The notes under the pieces were generated by a model. It saw only the letters and a list, made by a program, of their open reading frames with translations. It was not told where the DNA came from and searched no databases. This document shows positions 59,494-64,000 of a stretch of 64,000 bases of DNA, piece by piece (the stretch's first letter is position 1; each line of letters starts with the position of its first letter). Source of the DNA: Anaerolineaceae bacterium (lineage in GTDB: Bacteria; Chloroflexota; Anaerolineae; Anaerolineales; Villigracilaceae); NCBI GenBank assembly GCA_009772985.1, contig WOUS01000008.1, positions 91,332 to 155,331 of the forward strand, read 5' to 3'. The position numbers and the translations under genes are program-made.

Positions 59494-59914
59494 CATCCGT
59501 TTAAGGGAATTCCGCTTCCCCGAAGATTATCCCGCCGTCCGCCTCCTGTGGGAGAACGCCGGCCCCGGCGTCCAGTTGCGCCGCTCCGACACGCCCGAGG
59601 AGATCGGGAAAAAACTCCAGCGCGACCCCGACCTGTTCCTCGTCGCCGAATTGGACGGGCGCATCGTCGGCACGGTCATCGGCGGCTTCGACGGCCGCCG
59701 CGGACTCATCTACCACCTCGCCGTTGAGCCGGGACTGCGCGAGCGCGGCGTCGGCAGCCTGCTCATGGACGAAGTGGAGCGCCGCCTGCAAGCCAAAGGC
59801 TGCATCCGCAGTTATTTGCTGGTCACCGCCGAGAACGAACAGTCCATGCGTTTCTACGAAAAGCGCGGCTGGTCACACATGGATACGGTTCTCGTTTACG
59901 GCAAGGACTTATGA
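59486..59914 (+). CDS. GNAT family N-acetyltransferase
   Basis: 142 residues. Acetyl-CoA-binding signature: HLAVEPGLRERGVGSLLMDEVERRL (the R/Q-x-x-G-x-G/A loop), followed by VTAENEQSMRFYEKRGW. It acetylates an amine of unknown identity; the RimI-like layout leaves protein N-termini possible. ATG 59486 overlaps the response regulator stop by 8 bases; the longer in-frame start lies inside that gene. Its stop overlaps the mog start (ATGA). Confidence 0.87.
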   Translation: MPDIRLREFRFPEDYPAVRLLWENAGPGVQLRRSDTPEEIGKKLQRDPDLFLVAELDGRIVGTVIGGFDGRRGLIYHLAVEPGLRERGVGSLLMDEVERRLQAKGCIRSYLLVTAENEQSMRFYEKRGWSHMDTVLVYGKDL

Positions 59915-60528
59915 AGGTAATTTCTCGAAACACAAATGGGACGCGGACACTCAAAGAACGAGTGCAGGCGAGCGCGGAAAACGCGGAGAAGAACCAGGAA
60001 AATCCGCGTACATCCGCGTTCATCCGCGTCCAATCCTTCCTCCGCTTCGGCATCCTGACCGCCTCCGACCGCTCCGCGCGCGGCGAACGCCCCGACCTCT
60101 CCGGCCCGGCGCTGGCCGAGTTCGTCTCGTCGCAGGGCGGAACTGTCGTCCGCGCCGCCATCCTGCCCGATGACCGGGACGCGCTGCGCGAGGCGATGGC
60201 CGAATGGTGCGACAGCCGCGCAATGGACGTTCTGCTCGTCACCGGCGGGACCGGCTTCGCCCCGCGCGATGTCACGCCCGAGGCGACGCGCCTTGTCATC
60301 GAGCGCGAGGCTCCCGGCCTGGCCGAAGCGATGCGCGCGGAAAGCCTGAAAGTCACGCCGCATGCCATGCTCTCGCGCGGCGTGTGCGGCATCCGCGGGA
60401 AGACGATGATTATCAACCTGCCCGGCAGTCCCAAAGCCGCGCTGGAGAATTTGCAAGTCGTTTTCTCCGTCCTCGGTCACGCGGTGGAACTGTTACAGGA
60501 ATCGCCAGAGGCCGAGAAGCATCATTGA
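59911..60528 (+). CDS. mog: molybdopterin adenylyltransferase-type protein (MogA/MoaB)
   Basis: 205 residues. Molybdenum cofactor biosynthesis: FGILTASDRSARGERPDLSG, LVTGGTGFAPRDVTPEA and NLPGSPKAALENL are the MoCF-domain hallmarks, the last near the C-terminus. The family normally begins at F-G-I-L-T-A-S-D; here ~47 residues precede it, and residues ~10-40 are encoded by family A repeat copy 4 (59938-60031) read in frame. The start overlaps the acetyltransferase stop. Other moa/mob genes are not in the window. Confidence 0.88.
   Translation: MKVISRNTNGTRTLKERVQASAENAEKNQENPRTSAFIRVQSFLRFGILTASDRSARGERPDLSGPALAEFVSSQGGTVVRAAILPDDRDALREAMAEWCDSRAMDVLLVTGGTGFAPRDVTPEATRLVIEREAPGLAEAMRAESLKVTPHAMLSRGVCGIRGKTMIINLPGSPKAALENLQVVFSVLGHAVELLQESPEAEKHH
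59938..60031. repeat. family A palindromic repeat, copy 4, inside the mog reading frame
   Basis: Begins GGGACGCGGACACTC, contains GAGTGCAGGCGAGCGCGGA, and ends CATCCGCGTTCATCCGCGTCC, like copies 1 and 3. It has no in-frame stop and encodes about G-T-R-T-L-K-E-R-V-Q-A-S-A-E-N-A in Mog's N-terminal extension. Confidence 0.85.
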
Positions 60529-60572
60529 CGGGCATTCTGATTTCGTCCTTCCGCCTCCTGCCTTGCCAGTGG

Positions 60573-60578
60573 TATAAT
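60573..60578 (+). promoter_or_regulatory. -10 box of efp
   Basis: TATAAT at 60573-60578, 43 bases before ATG 60622; AAAGGAAAG precedes the start. A -35 at TTCCGC (60549-60554, 18-base spacer) is weak. Confidence 0.5.
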
Positions 60579-60621
60579 CCCGCCCGTTTGCAATTCAACA
60601 GGAAACAAAAAAGGAAAGCAT

Positions 60622-61179
60622 ATGATTGACGTAAATGATCTCCGCAAAGGCGTCACCTTCGAACTCGACGGCCACCTGTTCAAAGTCATCGAATACAGCC
60701 ACCACAAACCCGGCCGCGGCAACGCCACCATCAAGATCCGGGCGCGCAACCTGCGCACCGGTTCCAACCTGGAAAAGACCTTCATCTCCGGCTCCCAGGT
60801 CCAGGAAGCCCGGCTCGACTTCCACAACGTTCAGTATCTTTACAACGACGGCGATAATTATTACTTCATGGACCAGGAAACCTTCGACCAGCCCGGCATC
60901 CCCAAAGATGTCCTGGGCGGGTCGGCGGACTTCCTGCAGGAAGGCATGTCCTGCAAACTGACCTTCTACGACGGCGAGCCGCTCGACGTTGAACTGCCGA
61001 CCACCGTGGACCTGAAGGTCGTCTTCGCCGAAGTTGCCGTGCGCGGCGACACCGCCACCGGCGTGACCAAGAAGGTGCGCTGCGAGACCGGCGTGGAGGT
61101 GCAGTGCCCGAACTTCGTCAAAGAAGGCGACACCATCCGCGTTGACACCCGCGACGGCACGTACGTCACCCGCGCCTGA
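60622..61179 (+). CDS. efp: elongation factor P with Arg at the modification tip
   Basis: Relieves ribosome stalling at polyproline. It has 185 residues: KOW-like domain I (MIDVNDLRKGVTFELDGHLFKV), then EF-P domains II and III ending GDTIRVDTRDGTYVTRA. The tip loop reads H-H-K-P-G-R32-G-N. Position 32 is Arg, as in Pseudomonas-type EF-P modified by the rhamnosyltransferase EarP, not the Lys of E. coli or Bacillus. I see no earP nearby. Thr/Pro-rich proteins are common in this window, so EF-P is likely important. Confidence 0.95.
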   Translation: MIDVNDLRKGVTFELDGHLFKVIEYSHHKPGRGNATIKIRARNLRTGSNLEKTFISGSQVQEARLDFHNVQYLYNDGDNYYFMDQETFDQPGIPKDVLGGSADFLQEGMSCKLTFYDGEPLDVELPTTVDLKVVFAEVAVRGDTATGVTKKVRCETGVEVQCPNFVKEGDTIRVDTRDGTYVTRA

Positions 61180-61223
61180 TCCCAATCGTCCCGCAGCACA
61201 GGTTGCGGGACGTTGAGTTGACG

Positions 61224-61544
61224 ATGAAAACTCCTGCCGGAACCGAATGTAAATATTTCTATGGGGACTACTATCGCGGCCGCGACCGCGAGGAATGCCG
61301 CCTGCTCGGCGCCGCCTGGACCGGCGGCCTGTGCCGCGCCTGCCCGGTGCCGGCCATCCTGCGCGCCAACGCCTGCGAGTCCATGCGCCTGCGGCCCGAA
61401 GTGGCGCGCCCGCTCACGGCGGGATTCAAGCGCCGGGTCCGGGTTGCCACGTACTGCGAGAAGACCGGGCGCTCCGGCTTCGATCCGCACGTCGGCTGCG
61501 GGGACTGCCATCCCGTCCCGTCGGTTTTTGAAGTAAAACAATAG
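61224..61544 (+). CDS. Cys-rich protein, 106 aa, unknown
   Basis: Nine cysteines in a compact pattern: E-C-K-Y-F-Y-G-D-Y-Y-R-G-R near the start, EECRLLG, GLCRACPVPAILRANAC (C-x-x-C), then TYCEKTG and GCGDCH (C-x-x-C). A zinc- or Fe-S-binding fold is likely from the spacing; function unknown. The start at ATG 61224 (M-K-T-P-A-G-T) is preferred over TTG 61203. It follows efp by 44 bases and may be in the same transcript. Confidence 0.72.
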   Translation: MKTPAGTECKYFYGDYYRGRDREECRLLGAAWTGGLCRACPVPAILRANACESMRLRPEVARPLTAGFKRRVRVATYCEKTGRSGFDPHVGCGDCHPVPSVFEVKQ

Positions 61545-61566
61545 ACATTATCCGCAATAATATTTT

Positions 61567-61625
61567 TGCATCGAATTACCCGAATTGAAAGGATTTTTTC
61601 GAGAAATTCGTGAAAATTCGATGCA
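61567..61625. repeat. family B repeat, copy 3 (complete)
   Basis: TGCATCGAAT (61567-61576) and ATTCGATGCA (61616-61625) are perfect 10-bp inverted ends; the interior carries CGAATTGAAAGG and TTTTTTCGAGAAATTCGTG. This is the clearest copy of the family. Confidence 0.8.
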
Positions 61626-61687
61626 AAAACAAGCAGTCGGTCTATTACGAATAAAGTCTAATAACACTCCGCGTCCCATCGAAGCCC

Positions 61688-62869
61688 ATGCCCCAAACCA
61701 CCCTTCTCCTCGATCTCGACGACACCCTGCTCGACACCAACATGGAGGCCTTCATCCCGGCCTACTTCTCGGCGCTTTCCGGCGCGCTGGCAGACGCCGT
61801 CGCGCCGGAAGCCATGCTCCCCGCGCTGATGGGCGGGACGAAGCGCATGATGCAGAACGAAGACCCGGCGCTTACCCTGCGCGAGGTCTTCGACGCCTAT
61901 TTCTTCCCGAAACTCGGCTCGGACCGCGCTACCCTCGGCGTCCGCATTGACCGGTTCTACGACGAGATATTCCCCACGCTCCAGCACGTCACCCGGCCGC
62001 GGCCCGCGGCGGTCGAGTTTGTGGACTGGGCCTTTGCCGCCGGTCATCGCGTAGCCGTGGCGACCAATCCGTATTTCCCGCTGAAAGCCATCCAGCACCG
62101 CCTGCGCTGGGCCGGCCTCCCGCCGGAGAAGTATCCATTCGCTTTGGTCTCCTCCTACGAGACGTTCCACTTCACCAAGGAGACCGGCGCGTATTTCAGC
62201 GAGTTCCTCGGGCAACTCGGCTGGCCGGAGGGACCGGTTGTCATGGTCGGCAACGACCTGAACATGGACCTGCTCCCCGCCCAGCGCGCCGGCCTGCCCG
62301 TCTTCTGGATGCGGGATGGGCGCGACGAATCCCAGCCGGGCATCCCGCAGGGTTCGTTCGCCGACCTGCGCCGCTGGCTGGAAGAGACCGACCCGCAGTC
62401 CCTCCAGCCGAAGGTGGAGACGCCGGACGCGATCCTGGCGGCCCTGCGCGCCACACCGGCCGCCCTCGGCACGCTGACGGCGGCCCTGCCCGCCGATACC
62501 TGGACGCGCCGCCCTGCCCCGGCGGAATGGAATCTCACCGAGGTCCTCTGCCACCTGCGCGACGTGGAGGCCGAGATCAGCCTGCCGCGCCTGCAAAAAA
62601 TGCTGGCGGAGGAGAATCCCTTCCTGGCGGGCGTCGATTCGGATGCCTGGGCGCAGGAGCGCGGGTACGCGCAGCAGGACGGGCGCGCCGCGCTGGCGGC
62701 GTTTACTGAAACGCGCAAGGGGACGCTCGGCTTGTTGAACGGCGGCCCGGCCCCCTGGTCCCGCGCCGCCCGGCACACCTTTTTCGGTCCGACCTGCGTG
62801 CGCGAACTGTTCGGCATCGCCGCCGGTCACGATAAGGCGCACATCCGGCAAGTGTATAATACGATTTGA
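61688..62869 (+). CDS. HAD-superfamily hydrolase fused to a DinB-like domain
   Basis: 393 residues. Residues 1-~235 are a HAD phosphatase: LLLDLDDTLLDTN (D9, D11), VAVATNPYFP (motif II), a Lys in HFTKETGAYF and VVMVGNDLNMD. Residues ~250-393 resemble a DinB/YfiT four-helix metal-binding domain: W-T-R-R-P-A-P-A-E-W-N-L-T-E-V-L-C-H-L-R-D-V-E is its first conserved block, with His near 290 and a final GHDKAHIRQV. DinB proteins are often thiol-dependent transferases. Both halves are in one frame without stop; the link between the two functions is unknown. Confidence 0.83.
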   Translation: MPQTTLLLDLDDTLLDTNMEAFIPAYFSALSGALADAVAPEAMLPALMGGTKRMMQNEDPALTLREVFDAYFFPKLGSDRATLGVRIDRFYDEIFPTLQHVTRPRPAAVEFVDWAFAAGHRVAVATNPYFPLKAIQHRLRWAGLPPEKYPFALVSSYETFHFTKETGAYFSEFLGQLGWPEGPVVMVGNDLNMDLLPAQRAGLPVFWMRDGRDESQPGIPQGSFADLRRWLEETDPQSLQPKVETPDAILAALRATPAALGTLTAALPADTWTRRPAPAEWNLTEVLCHLRDVEAEISLPRLQKMLAEENPFLAGVDSDAWAQERGYAQQDGRAALAAFTETRKGTLGLLNGGPAPWSRAARHTFFGPTCVRELFGIAAGHDKAHIRQVYNTI

Positions 62870-62901
62870 TTGCCCGGCGTTTATCAGGAGGAGGCGCTCA
62901 A

Positions 62902-63795
62902 GTGTCTGGAAAATCGACGCGTACTACTTTTGCTGCCATGGGCGGCTGTCTGGCTGGGGCGGTGATCGTGTTCGTATGCGTTGCCATTGCCCTTGTTCTT
63001 TACTGGCAGCGGGATTTCCTGCTTGGGCTGGTCGCGCCGCCGCCCACCCCTACGAGGGCGGCAACCATGACCGCCACGCCGGTCCCGCCGACAGCCACCG
63101 CTGCTCCAACGCTGACCTCCACCCCCGACCCGGCGCGGGTATTTGGCGGCCCAATCCTGGCGGAGATCGCCAACCGTCCACCGGACTACCAGGATGATTT
63201 TAGCAATCCATCCAGCGGGTGGGAGACGGGCAGGCAAAAAGAAGGTTGTTGCGCCGGGGCGCGCAATTATGATGGCGGCCAGTTTGTGTTGATTGTTGAT
63301 CCTTTGCCTCCCGATCAGACAAAGGATTGCGATGGATACAGTTATATCAACAGTTCCAACTGGGAACTGGTTTCTGGTCTTGATGATTATGTATTCGAGG
63401 TGGAACAAAACTGGGTCCAGGGCAGCGGCTGGACGATGATCTATTTGTACGATGACGAAGTTTATGGATACGCCATTCGGTTGGTGCGCCCCGGTCGCGC
63501 GGGAGGTTTTTGGCTCGAGGGTCCGGTGGCAGGCCCAGATACGGCTGTACAATTCACAAATGATTTGTTGTTCCCGTTCAGAGCAACTGAGCAGGGTCGC
63601 ATCCGGATTACATTCATCATCCAGGGGCAAGAATTTGCCATCTTTGCCGATGGTGAGCCGGTCTATTATTCGACTCTCTCTGGCCACCGCAAAGTGACGC
63701 TGAAAATGGTTCAATTTCACATACTCAACAATTCCTCCGCAGTGCCTTTTGAAATCCACTGGGACAACCTGAAAATTTGGGATTTGAACCGCTGA
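62902..63795 (+). CDS. membrane-anchored Thr/Pro-linker protein with jelly-roll-like domain
   Basis: 297 residues: N-terminal membrane helix (~10-38), a Thr/Pro/Ala linker (~48-80), and an extracytoplasmic domain (~95-297) with the pattern DDFSNPSSGWETG, NYDGGQFVLIVDP, WTMIYLYDDEVYGYAIRL and HWDNLKIWDLN, typical of concanavalin-like jelly rolls that bind glycans (DUF1080-like). The start at GTG 62902 has AGGAGGAGG upstream; an in-frame TTG at 62866 overlaps the previous gene. The DNA of the domain is AT-richer than neighbouring genes. Confidence 0.78.
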   Translation: MSGKSTRTTFAAMGGCLAGAVIVFVCVAIALVLYWQRDFLLGLVAPPPTPTRAATMTATPVPPTATAAPTLTSTPDPARVFGGPILAEIANRPPDYQDDFSNPSSGWETGRQKEGCCAGARNYDGGQFVLIVDPLPPDQTKDCDGYSYINSSNWELVSGLDDYVFEVEQNWVQGSGWTMIYLYDDEVYGYAIRLVRPGRAGGFWLEGPVAGPDTAVQFTNDLLFPFRATEQGRIRITFIIQGQEFAIFADGEPVYYSTLSGHRKVTLKMVQFHILNNSSAVPFEIHWDNLKIWDLNR

Positions 63796-63861
63796 CGGCT
63801 GTTCATTTCCTGCCGATTGTGGTAAATTATCCACCGTCGCTTGCGACGAAAGGAGAAAATT

Positions 63862-64000
63862 ATGGGTTTCCTGAAAGATTTTGGTCTGCCCGAACTGCTG
63901 ATCATTTTGGTGCTGGTGGTCCTGCTCTTTGGCGTGGGGCGCATTTCCAAAGTGGCGGGCGAACTTGGCAAGGGCATCCGCTCCTTCAAGAGCGGCATTT
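63862..64000 (+). CDS. tatA: Sec-independent translocase subunit TatA/E, 3'-truncated by the window edge
   Basis: The visible 46 residues begin M-G-F-L-K-D-F-G-L-P-E-L-L, a hydrophobic helix (I-I-L-V-L-V-V-L-L-F-G), then the hallmark F-G-V-G-R-I-S-K-V-A-G-E-L-G-K-G-I-R-S-F-K. TatA oligomers help move folded proteins across the membrane. AAAGGAG precedes ATG 63862. A small hairpin (CGTCGC-TT-GCGACG) lies just upstream. The reading frame is open at the window end. Confidence 0.92.
   Translation, partial: MGFLKDFGLPELLIILVLVVLLFGVGRISKVAGELGKGIRSFKSGI

Overview
The window looks like a GC-rich chromosomal segment of a member of the Chloroflexota, probably class Anaerolineae. This is inferred from gene content; no marker tree was run. 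The clues are many lipoproteins and membrane proteins with Thr/Pro-rich linkers, an FHA-FHA-RodA/PBP cluster like that of high-GC Gram-positives, an isopentenyl phosphate kinase, TATAAT promoters a few bases from start codons, and intergenic spaces packed with GC-rich palindromic repeats. It is dense with housekeeping genes and has no rRNA, CRISPR array, transposase or phage module.

Layout. 0.2-5.7 kb (minus): FhaA-like and FhaB-like FHA proteins, MTA phosphorylase, an unknown protein, and an FtsW/RodA-PBP fusion whose transpeptidase half has lost its catalytic motifs. 5.8-11.5 kb: glycerate 2-kinase, an AT-rich lipoprotein, a D-2-hydroxyacid dehydrogenase, zinc-ribbon and SH3 proteins, an ErpA-type Fe-S carrier. 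11.6-18.9 kb (plus): a dlt-like acyl-transfer locus: lipoprotein, an unlisted 38-residue microprotein ending in W-I-Y-Q-G-F, MBOAT acyltransferase, two tandem SGNH-like membrane proteins, an SGNH-like lipoprotein, an acyl carrier protein and a fatty-acyl-AMP-ligase-like enzyme. 18.9-22.1 kb (minus): RES-domain protein, S1-domain protein, DegV. 22.3-32.4 kb (plus): ffh, rpsP-khpA-rimM, dprA, manC, topA and three less-known genes. 32.5-35.1 kb (minus): greA, dGTPase, isopentenyl phosphate kinase. 35.3-36.6 kb (plus): Thr/Pro-rich membrane protein and thioesterase. 36.7-41.9 kb (minus): psuG preceded by an AT-richer cassette of two SPFH membrane proteins and a TPR-S24 peptidase-like protein. 41.9-46.2 kb (plus): PHP phosphoesterase, tRNA-Leu, a eukaryote-like formate-THF ligase, amidase. 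46.2-53.3 kb: SUMF-type Cys-rich lipoprotein, ftsH, acyl-CoA synthetase, miaA, yraN. 53.4-64 kb (plus): an uncharacterised gene pair, tRNA-Arg, tpx-hsp20-lon, response regulator, acetyltransferase, mog, efp, a Cys-rich protein, a HAD-DinB fusion, a membrane protein, and the start of tatA.

The best candidate for an undescribed system is the 11.6-18.9 kb locus. The ligase and carrier would load an acyl group inside the cell, the MBOAT would pass it through the membrane to the C-terminal tyrosine of the microprotein, and the SGNH proteins would move it to a surface polymer. This matches the logic of teichoic acid D-alanylation, but with an apparent fatty-acyl-type ligase in an organism group not known for teichoic acids. 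A second theme is palindromic repeats that sit in frame inside coding sequences (glycerate kinase, mog, rimM, probably the isopentenyl phosphate kinase), resembling the protein-coding palindromic elements known from Rickettsia.
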